The notes under the pieces are model-generated. The model did no database searches. It was not told the origin of the DNA and was given only the letters and a program-made list of their open reading frames with translations. Positions 27,291 to 35,933 of a DNA stretch of 64,000 nucleotides are shown piece after piece. Position numbers and translations under genes: made by a program. How positions within the stretch are numbered: the stretch's first letter is position 1; every line of letters begins with the position of its first letter. The DNA comes from Aureispira sp. CCB-QB1. Its GTDB lineage: Bacteria > Bacteroidota > Bacteroidia > Chitinophagales > Saprospiraceae. The stretch covers positions 186,001 to 250,000 of the forward strand of contig NZ_JHBV01000030.1 in the NCBI RefSeq assembly GCF_000724545.1, written 5' to 3'.

Positions 27291-28073
27291 CTACTCTTCC
27301 AAATTTGCATAAGCAACAAAGTAAGGATTGAGCATATTCTCTTTGTTGTAAACAACTGGATCGGTTGTATTATACTGCAATACCTTGCCTCCTGCTTCTT
27401 CCAAAACAATTTGAGCCGCCGCTGTATCCCACTCCATGGTAGGAGCTACACGAGGATATAAGTGTGCTTTTCCTGTTGCTAATAACAAAAACTTAAGCGA
27501 ACTCCCTTTAGAAACCATATTAGGTTCGTCCAACGCCTCTATGAATGCCTTTGTTTCATCATTTAAGTGCGAACGAGAACAAACCACATTGATTCCTTTG
27601 TCCTTCATAGTAAATGTAGGGGCTTGGATTTGTTGCGTTTGGCCATCTTTTTTCAAAAATGCACCATCACCAATAGAAGCCCAATACAATTCGTCGAGCA
27701 CAGGAGCATATACAATTCCCATGACTACTTTGCCAGCATGAACCAAAGCAATATTTACCGTAAACTCACCATTGCGTTTGATAAATTCCTTTGTACCGTC
27801 CAAGGGATCTACCAACCAATAATACTCGTATTGGCTACGTTCTGCATAAGCCACCGCCTTATTTTCTTCAGAAATAATAGGATACTGTATTGGCAATGCC
27901 TCTAGCCCTTTGCAAATAACGGCATTAGAAGCTTGATCAGCAGCTGTTAGAGGAGAGTCGTCTGCTTTTTTGATAATTTCGATTCCTTCGCAGTCTTTAT
28001 AAATTTCCAAAATAGCCGCTCCTGCATCAACAGCAATATCACATAAGGCAGGAATTAATTCTTTATAAGTCAT
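27291..28073 (-). CDS. cysQ: 3'(2'),5'-bisphosphate nucleotidase CysQ
   Basis: CysQ removes the 3' phosphate of PAP/PAPS, recycling a by-product of sulfate assimilation. At 260 residues it is the normal length. The inositol-monophosphatase-type metal motifs are present: ISEEN, WLVDPLDGTKEFIKRNGEFT and EWDTAAAQIVLEEAGGKV, with CSRSHLNDET between them. The ATG at 28073 is chosen because it begins the conserved TYKELIPALCDIAVDAGAAI; the 27-residue upstream extension looks like untranslated sequence. The helicase gene lies 108 bp upstream on the same strand. Confidence 0.93.
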   Translation of the reverse strand: MTYKELIPALCDIAVDAGAAILEIYKDCEGIEIIKKADDSPLTAADQASNAVICKGLEALPIQYPIISEENKAVAYAERSQYEYYWLVDPLDGTKEFIKRNGEFTVNIALVHAGKVVMGIVYAPVLDELYWASIGDGAFLKKDGQTQQIQAPTFTMKDKGINVVCSRSHLNDETKAFIEALDEPNMVSKGSSLKFLLLATGKAHLYPRVAPTMEWDTAAAQIVLEEAGGKVLQYNTTDPVVYNKENMLNPYFVAYANLEE

Positions 28074-28181
28074 TATTCTTTTTATAGTTTTAATTTTAAG
28101 CAATTTATGCTCTAACATCACTCCGCTTGCACCTTTCCTTCTGACCACTAACAAGATACACTCTTGACAAACAAGCGACTC

Positions 28182-29555
28182 TTATCTTTTTTTGTGGCGT
28201 CCTTTTTTAGACGTACTTTTTTTCCCTTTATTCGCTTTTGAAATATACCCTGAATTGGATTTTCCAGTATATTTTTTAGGGCGTTTGCTTTTCTTATTCT
28301 TAATCTTAGTAATATGACTCTTTTTCTCATGAAATGCGCCTTTATAATCAGGATTTTCCTTGTGCTTTTGTGCGTCAATTTCACGTTCCATTTCTTGATT
28401 TTCAAAAAATGGGGTTTCGGTCACCTCTACCTCTTCAGGTAAGTTACATATTGGAATAGACATTCTAATCTTTTTCTCTATTTTATCAATATGATAAACT
28501 TCTGCCTTTGTGAAAAAGGTAATCGCTGCACCGGTTCTAAAAGCACGCCCAGTCCGTCCTATTCGATGAACATAATCTTCATAAACTCTAGGAACATCAA
28601 AATTAATAACATGACTGACATCTTTAATATCAATCCCTCTAGCCATAACATCTGTGGCTACTAAAATGCGTATAGCACCATTTTTAAAATCTTGAAACGC
28701 ATTAATTCTCGTATTTTGCCCCTTGTTAGAATGAATCAAGCGAATGTTGTCTTTCCCATACTTTTGTAGTCGGTCAAAAATTAAGTTTGCGGACTGTTTG
28801 GTTCTAACAAAAATAATAATTCGATGAAATGCCTCTTCATCTTTTAACAGATGCGCTAATAAATTCAACTTTGTTAGAAAATTTGGCACGGCATAACGTG
28901 TTTGTTCTACCGTTTCTACAGGCGTTGCCTCAGGCGTAATCTCAATTTTGATGGGAAAATCCATAAAATTCCAACTCAATTCTTCTACTTTTGGAGAGAA
29001 GGTTGCAGAAAACAAAAGATTTTGTTTTTTGGTAGGCACTACTTCTAAAATAGTGTTTATCTGTCCCATAAACCCCATATCCATCATTCTATCTGCCTCA
29101 TCTAAGACCATTATTTCTACCTTATTCAGTTTGATATTCTCCTTTTGATACAGTTCGAGAATTCGTCTTGGAGTTGTAATAATAAGATCTACTCCATCCT
29201 GAATTGCTTTTGCTTGGGATTTGCGCCCAACACCACCATAGATGCCCTGGTAGCGAAGATCTGTATATTTTGCCAACTCAGCGACTTGTTGTGTCACTTG
29301 CACAACCAACTCTTTGGTTGGGACCACAATAATACACCTTGCCGCTATGCCTTGTGCATAACTCAACCGTTGTAATATCGGTAGCACATAAGCGGCTGTT
29401 TTCCCTGTTCCTGTTTGAGCAATACCAATAACGTGTTGCCCTGATCGAATAGCAGGAATAGCCTTAATTTGAATTGGAGTTGCTTGTTCAAATCCCAAAT
29501 CATCCAAGGCATTGATGTATTGTCTCGTTAGTTTTAATTCTTCAAAACTTACCAT
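28182..29555 (-). CDS. DEAD-box ATP-dependent RNA helicase
   Basis: A helicase of 457 residues. All core motifs are present: the Q motif (FEQATPIQIKAIPAI), Walker A AQTGTGKT, VVPTKELVVQ, TTPRRILELY, DEAD in VLDEADRMMDMGF, SAT in LLFSATFS, and the C-terminal domain with IIIFVRTKQSA, VATDVMARGIDIKDV and HRIGRTGR. The C-terminal 75 residues are a Lys/Arg-rich tail typical of RNA-binding extensions. I choose the ATG at 29555; a GTG five codons upstream at 29570 is also possible. It probably acts in ribosome assembly or RNA decay in the cytosol (RhlE-like; inference). Confidence 0.94.
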   Translation of the reverse strand: MVSFEELKLTRQYINALDDLGFEQATPIQIKAIPAIRSGQHVIGIAQTGTGKTAAYVLPILQRLSYAQGIAARCIIVVPTKELVVQVTQQVAELAKYTDLRYQGIYGGVGRKSQAKAIQDGVDLIITTPRRILELYQKENIKLNKVEIMVLDEADRMMDMGFMGQINTILEVVPTKKQNLLFSATFSPKVEELSWNFMDFPIKIEITPEATPVETVEQTRYAVPNFLTKLNLLAHLLKDEEAFHRIIIFVRTKQSANLIFDRLQKYGKDNIRLIHSNKGQNTRINAFQDFKNGAIRILVATDVMARGIDIKDVSHVINFDVPRVYEDYVHRIGRTGRAFRTGAAITFFTKAEVYHIDKIEKKIRMSIPICNLPEEVEVTETPFFENQEMEREIDAQKHKENPDYKGAFHEKKSHITKIKNKKSKRPKKYTGKSNSGYISKANKGKKSTSKKGRHKKR

Positions 29556-29789
29556 ATCTCTTGTATTCACAGTCTGTTTATTGATACCAACAAAGGTAAG
29601 GCTTTATTGTTAGAGTTGCACTGTGTTTAAAGATTCTTTCTTGTATTTGCTCATTTGTAATTTGTCTGCACCTCTTTTGCTTCTAGCCACCCCTCCAAAA
29701 GAACCATAAATTGCCCAACTACTTAATTGATGATTCAGAAAGAATTGCGTATATTGCTTATTATCATTAACTACCAAACCAAATACATC

Positions 29790-30470
29790 ATGAAGACACT
29801 TCCTGTAACACTACTACTTTGTTGCTTTTCTTTTTGGGCAACATCTTCTGTTCAGGCTCAAGCTATTATAGATTATTACAACCTATTAGCAGACTACGAT
29901 GATGATATAAAAATACATCCTATTGTATCCAAAGATGGAAAATGGATTGTCCAAAGTGCGGAGTCTAGCAATGCGACAGTTTTTGTCGATGAAAAAAACA
30001 ATTTTATTGAGATAAAAGACAAGGCATTTGGCGATATTTTTACGTTACAAGTGAGTTTATTGAAGAAATCTAATGGAGAAACAATTGCTGCAGTTGTAAA
30101 AAATCACATGGACATTTTCCTTCATGGTGAAATTCATATTCTCAAACTCCGTAATGGTCGATGGAATGATATAACAGAACAAGTTGTTCCCGAATTGACA
30201 TATAGAGATTTTTCAGAACAAACCATGGGTTTGGCAGCCGCAGCATTCAACCCTGCTCTAAACCATCATTTAGAGTTTGGTTATCAACTGCCTCGAACGG
30301 GAAGTACGGCTTCTGCTCAAATGCAAACTCAAATATTAAAAGAAAAGTGCCAAAACAATGACCCCTCAGTAAGAGAATACTGCGGTTCGCTTCACGAGAT
30401 TACCTACTCTTCTATTCAGTTGTTGTGGAATCCTATAGAAGGGAAATTTTCAATTGGAGACAAAAAATAA
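29790..30470 (+). CDS. secreted protein of unknown function
   Basis: A 226-residue protein with a signal peptide (LLLCCFSFWATSSVQAQ). The ATG at 29790 is chosen over the upstream frame start at 29727, which would place 21 residues before the leader. No family is recognised. The mature part has alternating short strands, KDGKWIVQSAESSNATVFVD and IHILKLRNGRWNDITEQV, and two cysteines near the end (EKCQNNDPSVREYCG) that may form a disulphide. It is followed by a strong terminator and is monocistronic. Confidence 0.7.
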   Translation: MKTLPVTLLLCCFSFWATSSVQAQAIIDYYNLLADYDDDIKIHPIVSKDGKWIVQSAESSNATVFVDEKNNFIEIKDKAFGDIFTLQVSLLKKSNGETIAAVVKNHMDIFLHGEIHILKLRNGRWNDITEQVVPELTYRDFSEQTMGLAAAAFNPALNHHLEFGYQLPRTGSTASAQMQTQILKEKCQNNDPSVREYCGSLHEITYSSIQLLWNPIEGKFSIGDKK

Positions 30471-30494
30471 AGCAATAACTTTGCTAAGTATATA

Positions 30495-30529
30495 GAAGAC
30501 CAACGCTAGTATTGGTCTTCTTTTTTTTA
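30495..30529 (+). terminator. strong intrinsic terminator
   Basis: A 9-bp perfect stem GAAGACCAA / TTGGTCTTC with an 8-nt loop and nine T residues, 24 bp after the stop codon. Confidence 0.9.
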
Positions 30530-30918
30530 AGACAAAACTAATATTTTTAAAAACAATTTGTCGACTAACTTGTTATAATAGTATAGTTTTTAAGACAATC
30601 GTTTAGAAAGACTATTCCATAGATTCTAGCTTTCTGTTACACCAACATGTAAGCAAAAGTAGTGTCCTGTTCTTTGCGTTTTAGCAATTGTTTGTACAGT
30701 ATTTGATACTATTGATAATTCCATGTATCCTTTAGTTTAAATAACTTTTATCTCCTTCAAATATAGAAGCCTAAGCGATAGTAGGGTCATTCTATTAGAC
30801 ACAGAGCCATAAGTGGTAGGGCTAGTCTATGCCATAAAGGATGTATGTGCCTTGCCACAGATTAATCCGATAGAATCTATGCATCATTTTCAAAAAAATA
30901 CAAAATATATATTTACAA
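30530..30918. other. intergenic, 389 bp
   Basis: Upstream region of the mscS-like gene. AT-rich in its first half. Short direct and inverted words (CATAAGTGGTAGGGCTAGTC, near 30810) are present, but nothing can be assigned. No ORF is called. Confidence 0.4.
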
Positions 30919-31923
30919 ATGGACGAAAAAATAACCGATCAATTCCAAGATCAAATGACTTCCTCTTGGGACAAAATTATGGATAAGTTGGCTCACTGGG
31001 TCGATGCGATTATATTAAACTTACCCAATTTAATTTTAGCAATTCTTATTTTTACAATTGCTTATTGGTTGTCAACATATGTCAAAAATTGGGTAAACAA
31101 ATTGCTTAGGAAACCCATAAAAGAAGCGTCTATTAGAGGCTTAATTTCAAATATTGCGTCTATTGTGTTTATTACATTAGGGCTGATCTTAGCTTTAAAT
31201 GTATTAAATCTAAATGATGTTTTAACATCTATTCTAGCAGGGGCAGGGGTAGCCGGTCTTGCTGTAGGTTTGGCTCTACAAGGAACTCTAGCCAATACAT
31301 TTTCTGGAATATTCTTAGCTGTTAGGGACGTCATTAGTGTTGGCGACTGGGTAGAGACCAATGGCTATTCAGGATCTATTGTAGAAATTGATTTAAGAAA
31401 TACAAAGCTGAAAGAAGCAGATAATAATATTGTTGTCATTCCCAATCAAATGATTTTAGACAATCCTTTTAAAAATTACGGATTAACAACCAAAATTCGA
31501 TCTACAATCAAATGTGGCGTAGCGTATGGCTCCGACCTTGAAGCGGTTCAAGAAATAGCTAAGGAAGCCATCAAAGAACTTTACCCACCTCAAGGAGGAC
31601 AAGAAATAGAATTTCATTATTTGGAATTTGGGGGTAGTTCTATTGATTTTCAGCTGCGTTTCTGGGTGAATGCAACGAAGAAATTAACAGCTTTAGAAGC
31701 CAAAAGTAAAGCCATGATTGCTTTGAAGAAAGCCTTTGATGCCAATAATATAGATATACCATTCCCTATTCGAACACTTTATGTTCCTAAAATAGAAGAC
31801 AAGGTGCCAGATATTGCTGGAGATCAGGAAGAAAAATGTGAGGAAGAACCCGAAAAAGTTCCTGAGAAAAAAGCCAGTGAAAAATGGTTGGAGCGAGAAA
31901 TTTTCAACCGAGATAAGCATTAA
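30919..31923 (+). CDS. MscS family mechanosensitive channel
   Basis: A 334-residue small-conductance mechanosensitive channel that releases solutes on hypo-osmotic shock. Three transmembrane helices lie at about 32-55, 70-90 and 100-125. TM3 and the following MscS signature are AGAGVAGLAVGLALQGTLAN and FSGIFLAVRDVISVGDWVE. The beta domain and the alpha/beta vestibule follow. The last 50 residues are a charged Glu/Lys-rich tail beyond the usual length. It ends at a terminator shared with the convergent parvulin gene. Confidence 0.94.
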   Translation: MDEKITDQFQDQMTSSWDKIMDKLAHWVDAIILNLPNLILAILIFTIAYWLSTYVKNWVNKLLRKPIKEASIRGLISNIASIVFITLGLILALNVLNLNDVLTSILAGAGVAGLAVGLALQGTLANTFSGIFLAVRDVISVGDWVETNGYSGSIVEIDLRNTKLKEADNNIVVIPNQMILDNPFKNYGLTTKIRSTIKCGVAYGSDLEAVQEIAKEAIKELYPPQGGQEIEFHYLEFGGSSIDFQLRFWVNATKKLTALEAKSKAMIALKKAFDANNIDIPFPIRTLYVPKIEDKVPDIAGDQEEKCEEEPEKVPEKKASEKWLEREIFNRDKH

Positions 31924-31936
31924 TATAAACATCCAT

Positions 31937-31977
31937 AAAAAATCGGTCTGTCATGTAGAATGGCAGACCGATTTTTT
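31937..31977. terminator. bidirectional terminator
   Basis: A 17-base arm AAAAAATCGGTCTGTCA pairs with TGGCAGACCGATTTTTT (one G-U) around a 7-nt loop, between convergent genes, with U-runs on both strands. Confidence 0.88.
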
Positions 31978-32003
31978 TATGGATAAAAGTATGTTTTCAA
32001 ATC

Positions 32004-33956
32004 CTATTTAACCATACTTTTTAATACTTCCTCATTAATTTCAACAGTAAATTTCTCTTTTAATTTTTTAATGAGTTCTTTTTCCAAGCTATCTTGATAA
32101 TCAGCAACAACATAGCCTCTTGCCTCATCTAATGTCTTAATAGATGGCTCGATAATCTCTTCTATTTTTGTAAAATACGTTGATCCATCTTTGCTATACC
32201 CTTTGCTAACCGTTCCAGCTTTCCATTTCAATTTATCCAACTCCATGTTTTTGCCCTTCTCGTAAACGCCACTAGTTGTTTGCACAATTTCACGATCTTT
32301 GTTAAACATAGCTTTTAAGCTCTCTGCACTTTTCTTTTTCGCTTTGGACTGGATTTTTTTAACCATTTTTTTATCATCTGTACGAAGTGTATAAAACGTT
32401 ACGTTGGCACGTTGCTTCCATTTATAATTTTCTTTGTTCTCCTCATAAAATTTCTTCAAACCATCTTCATCGCTAGAAGCCTTGTCCCATACCAGTTGTT
32501 TTTTTACTTCAAACAACAAAATTCCTTCTTCATATTCACGCATCAAGGCCTTGAACTCAGGATAACGTTTGTCCAACTGTGTTTCCTCGTAAGCCAAACA
32601 TTTTTGGGTGGCCAATTTCTTGATGATACGATCTACAGCAGCCTCAATCGTACGAGGTTGCTCGTTCATTCGCTCACTATGAGCACGTTGAGCAATAGAC
32701 ATAAACTCGCGAACAGTTCCTTTCAAGTTTCCAACTGTAAACAAAGCCTTGTTTTCTAGGTCTTGATTTTTTTCTGCTTTCCATTTGTAAGTCAAGAACG
32801 TATTATCTTTTTTCAACAGATCAATCAATTCTTTTTTCACAGCCTCATTCTCTTGATAATTTCCTTCTTTTTTGATATCCGCTACCAAAGCATCTTGTAT
32901 AATTTGGAAACGAGGCTTGCGCTTGATTTTATTAGTAATTTCTGACTTTACATCTTGATATTTAGGATTTTTGATTCCTTGATAACGTTTTAGAATATGC
33001 CAACCTGCTTCAGTTTTTATTGGTTTAGAAATATTTCCATCTTGCTCCAATGCAAAAATTTCTTTTTCGAAGTCTTGTGCATAATTGTTAATTCCAATCC
33101 ATCCCAATTGTCCTCCTCTATTCTTAGTCGCATTATCTTGAGAATATTTACTAGCCAATTCTTCAAACTTACCCCCCTCTTTTAACACATTATACAACGA
33201 GTCTACTAGAGTTTTCGCACGGTCAGGATTTTTCTTTGTTCTTAGTAAAATGTGCGCTACTTTAATTCTTCCGTAAGCAGGGCGTACATCATCGACACGT
33301 ACAATGTGGTATCCTTTGTCTGTCGTCACAATTTCCGAAAACGCTCCTTTTTTGGTTTCATACATTGCTGTTTCTAAACCATAAGGCAATTGCAAAGCTG
33401 TGAACCAACCTAAATTTCCTCCCTTTGCATTACTATATTGATCATCAGAATACTGCTTGGCCAAATCATTAAAGTTTTGAGCTGTCAATTCACTTTTAAT
33501 TTTTTTAGCACGTTCAAAAGCTTCTCTTTTTACTTTTTCATCTGCATTTTGGTCCGCAGCAATAAAAATGTGGCTAATTTTACGATCCTCTTTGCTTCTT
33601 TCGTATGCTTCTCGAACTAACTTTTCGGTAATTTCACGATCTGTCAAATATGTACTTGCCAATTGGCGTTTATATTGATCTTGCTCACGTTTTACTTCTG
33701 GCTTATCATTCAAACCAATATCAATACCTTCGGCAACTTGAAGTTTAAAGTTTACATACAAATCCAAGTACTCTTTAAGCGACTTTTCACTGTAATCTGC
33801 CTTTTCACCATTTGTTTTATTGTAAATATATTTGAACTCAGAAACATGAACTTCTTTGTCATTTACTTTAAACAGTACTGGGTCATCTTGTGCTTGAATA
33901 TTAGAAGTAAGCAATAACGCTACAGCCATAAAAATGGCACCTATACGATTGAGCAT
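32004..33956 (-). CDS. periplasmic parvulin-type peptidyl-prolyl isomerase
   Basis: A 650-residue SurA/PpiD-like chaperone with a signal peptide (LLLTSNIQAQ). An N-terminal chaperone helix region is followed by two rotamase (PpiC) domains at about residues 118-220 and 225-325, each with the S-D...K/R-GG-x-LGW motif (YSNAKGGNLGWFT and TKNRGGQLGWIG) and a GWHI/GYHI histidine. A long C-terminal SurA-like helical region occupies residues 330-650. It should assist outer-membrane protein folding in the periplasm. The gene is monocistronic and is divergent from the lipoprotein gene at 34420. Confidence 0.92.
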   Translation of the reverse strand: MLNRIGAIFMAVALLLTSNIQAQDDPVLFKVNDKEVHVSEFKYIYNKTNGEKADYSEKSLKEYLDLYVNFKLQVAEGIDIGLNDKPEVKREQDQYKRQLASTYLTDREITEKLVREAYERSKEDRKISHIFIAADQNADEKVKREAFERAKKIKSELTAQNFNDLAKQYSDDQYSNAKGGNLGWFTALQLPYGLETAMYETKKGAFSEIVTTDKGYHIVRVDDVRPAYGRIKVAHILLRTKKNPDRAKTLVDSLYNVLKEGGKFEELASKYSQDNATKNRGGQLGWIGINNYAQDFEKEIFALEQDGNISKPIKTEAGWHILKRYQGIKNPKYQDVKSEITNKIKRKPRFQIIQDALVADIKKEGNYQENEAVKKELIDLLKKDNTFLTYKWKAEKNQDLENKALFTVGNLKGTVREFMSIAQRAHSERMNEQPRTIEAAVDRIIKKLATQKCLAYEETQLDKRYPEFKALMREYEEGILLFEVKKQLVWDKASSDEDGLKKFYEENKENYKWKQRANVTFYTLRTDDKKMVKKIQSKAKKKSAESLKAMFNKDREIVQTTSGVYEKGKNMELDKLKWKAGTVSKGYSKDGSTYFTKIEEIIEPSIKTLDEARGYVVADYQDSLEKELIKKLKEKFTVEINEEVLKSMVK

Positions 33957-34419
33957 ATCTGTCTATTTAATTTTTGAGTTAATTGTAAAATAATTTTTTC
34001 CTTTAGTTATGTAATTATCTACCAATAGCTGGTACGTCGCTCTATTTTTAGTAGATTGTCAGACATAAAGTATGAAAATATAATTGGTTTCTTCGCTCAT
34101 ACTTATTTACAAACTGGTTCATAAACGCATTTCATAATAATATCTATTGTTGTAGAAGCATTAAAAAGCAAACTACAACACATTATTAACGAAAGGAATT
34201 TGTTTTTTCGTTAAAACAGTGCAAAAATATAGAAATTATACTAAAGCCCCTATTTTATAAGTCTAATAATCTAGACCAAATTATATTGTTTTACAAGATT
34301 ATGGACAAATCTTGGTCATTAGTCTACCAAAAATAATGCTAAAGAAACAAAAGTAACAACACATCTTGTAGAAATTCTGTATATTTAGGCCTCATAAAAC
34401 TACTAAAATAAAGGTTAAT
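33957..34419. other. divergent intergenic region, 463 bp
   Basis: Upstream regions of the parvulin gene and the lipoprotein gene. AT-rich. No ORF or RNA is seen. A word TTTTTAGTAGATTG near 34050 resembles one near 35800 but is too short to call a repeat. Confidence 0.4.
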
Positions 34420-35133
34420 ATGATTACTAATTGGAAGCATTCTATTCAATATTTTTTTAAAATACTCTTTGGAGCTTTAGTAGTGGGATACATTACGAGC
34501 TGTGGTCCTATCAACTCCTCTCCATCTACACCTGATAAGTATGCATTTTCTAAGATCAATTGTTATGTTCGTTATTTGCAACAGACAAGAGAACTAAAAG
34601 CAGATATGACATTCCGAACGGACTCTACCCAAGCCATTGAAGGAGAAGTTTTTTTGAACGATATGCCTTTAATTTTCAGAAAACGCCCTGAAGTTGGTTT
34701 GCAATACAGCCTAACCAAGAACTCTGTGCCATTTGAAAATCAATATACCTTTAGTTATACCGAGAAAGACGGAAGTACAGTTAAGTTGCCAATCAAACTG
34801 AATTCTTTTGATAGCCTTAAAATTGCTTCTGATGGTGTTAGTAAAACGAAAGGAGGCTTACTCACTTGGAAAGGACCAGCACTTGGGTCAGAAGATGGCT
34901 TGGTGCTTATCTTTACCGATTCTAAAGGAAATACATTTTCTATCAATCACAGCGGCATTAGCCGAGGCAACAAATTCCAGATTATCCCTGAACATGCTAA
35001 TCGACTAGAGTTGGGCACGGCTACTGTACTTGCTACTCGAAAAAGAACGGTTATCAAACAAGAAAATAAGCTTACTCAAATGCTTACCATTGAATATTAT
35101 ACTGCACCTATTAAATTTGAAGTAAAAGAATAA
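34420..35133 (+). CDS. lipoprotein of unknown function
   Basis: A 237-residue predicted lipoprotein: a positively charged N terminus, hydrophobic segment LFGALVVGYITSC and lipidated Cys28. The mature part is beta-rich (for example DMTFRTDSTQAIEGEVFLND and YTFSYTEKDGSTVKLPI) with no catalytic motif I recognise. It ends 2 bp before the DUF3109 gene, so the two are almost certainly co-transcribed and perhaps translationally coupled. It is likely envelope-bound. Confidence 0.7.
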   Translation: MITNWKHSIQYFFKILFGALVVGYITSCGPINSSPSTPDKYAFSKINCYVRYLQQTRELKADMTFRTDSTQAIEGEVFLNDMPLIFRKRPEVGLQYSLTKNSVPFENQYTFSYTEKDGSTVKLPIKLNSFDSLKIASDGVSKTKGGLLTWKGPALGSEDGLVLIFTDSKGNTFSINHSGISRGNKFQIIPEHANRLELGTATVLATRKRTVIKQENKLTQMLTIEYYTAPIKFEVKE

Positions 35134-35135
35134 TT

Positions 35136-35732
35136 ATGTTAATCATTGATAGTAAAGTCATCTCTCCCGAAATTTTTAACGAAGAATTTGTTTGTAACTT
35201 AAATGCTTGCAAAGGAGCTTGCTGTTGGGAAGGGGACTATGGTGCACCTTTGGAAACAGAAGAATTGGAAGTGTTGGAAAATATTTATGAAAAAGTCAAA
35301 CCCTTTCTAACCTCCGAAGGCATTAAAGCCATTGAAGAGCAAGGTGTCGCTGTTTATGTCCCACAAGAGCAAGAATTTGGAACAACCTTAATTGACAACG
35401 CTGCCTGTGCTTATATGACGTATGAAGACAACGGGGTGGCTAAATGTGGTATCGAAAAAGCCTATGAAGCGGGTGCTGTTGATTACCCCAAACCTATTTC
35501 TTGCCACCTCTACCCTATTCGAGTAGAACAATTAAACAATTCTAGCTTTGAGAAGTTGGACTATGATCGTTGGGATATTTGCTCTGCTGCTTGTGACAAT
35601 GGTGCCAAATTGGGGGTACCCATCTATAAGTTTGTAAAAGGACCGCTCATTCGAAAATATGGAGCTGATTTTTATGAACAATTAGAACATATGGCAGATC
35701 ACTTAGGCAACTCTGAAACACCTGATTTTTAG
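35136..35732 (+). CDS. DUF3109 family cysteine-rich protein
   Basis: A 198-residue cytosolic protein of DUF3109, widespread in Bacteroidota. Cysteine motifs stand out: FVCNLNACKGACCWEGDYG near the N terminus, AACAYM and AKCGIEKA in the middle, then ISCHLYPIRV and DICSAACDNG. Eight to nine conserved cysteines and a histidine suggest bound metal or an Fe-S centre, as in the related zinc/iron-chelating YkgJ-type family (inference). The function is unknown. It starts 2 bp after the lipoprotein stop. Confidence 0.93.
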   Translation: MLIIDSKVISPEIFNEEFVCNLNACKGACCWEGDYGAPLETEELEVLENIYEKVKPFLTSEGIKAIEEQGVAVYVPQEQEFGTTLIDNAACAYMTYEDNGVAKCGIEKAYEAGAVDYPKPISCHLYPIRVEQLNNSSFEKLDYDRWDICSAACDNGAKLGVPIYKFVKGPLIRKYGADFYEQLEHMADHLGNSETPDF

Positions 35733-35933
35733 CTTTAGACAAATATTCTTTGGTCTTGCACAAGGGCGATACTTAATAGAACTATACTCGTGTTCTGCTG
35801 TTTTTAGTAGACTGCTACCATTCTAATGCTTGGTTGCTTCCTGTTGTGCTAATGCCGTCCTTGTATTCTCCCTCCATAAAACCTCGTGGAGTCATTTTAT
35901 AAAAAAATCTACCAATCAAAATTCTCGCTCCAT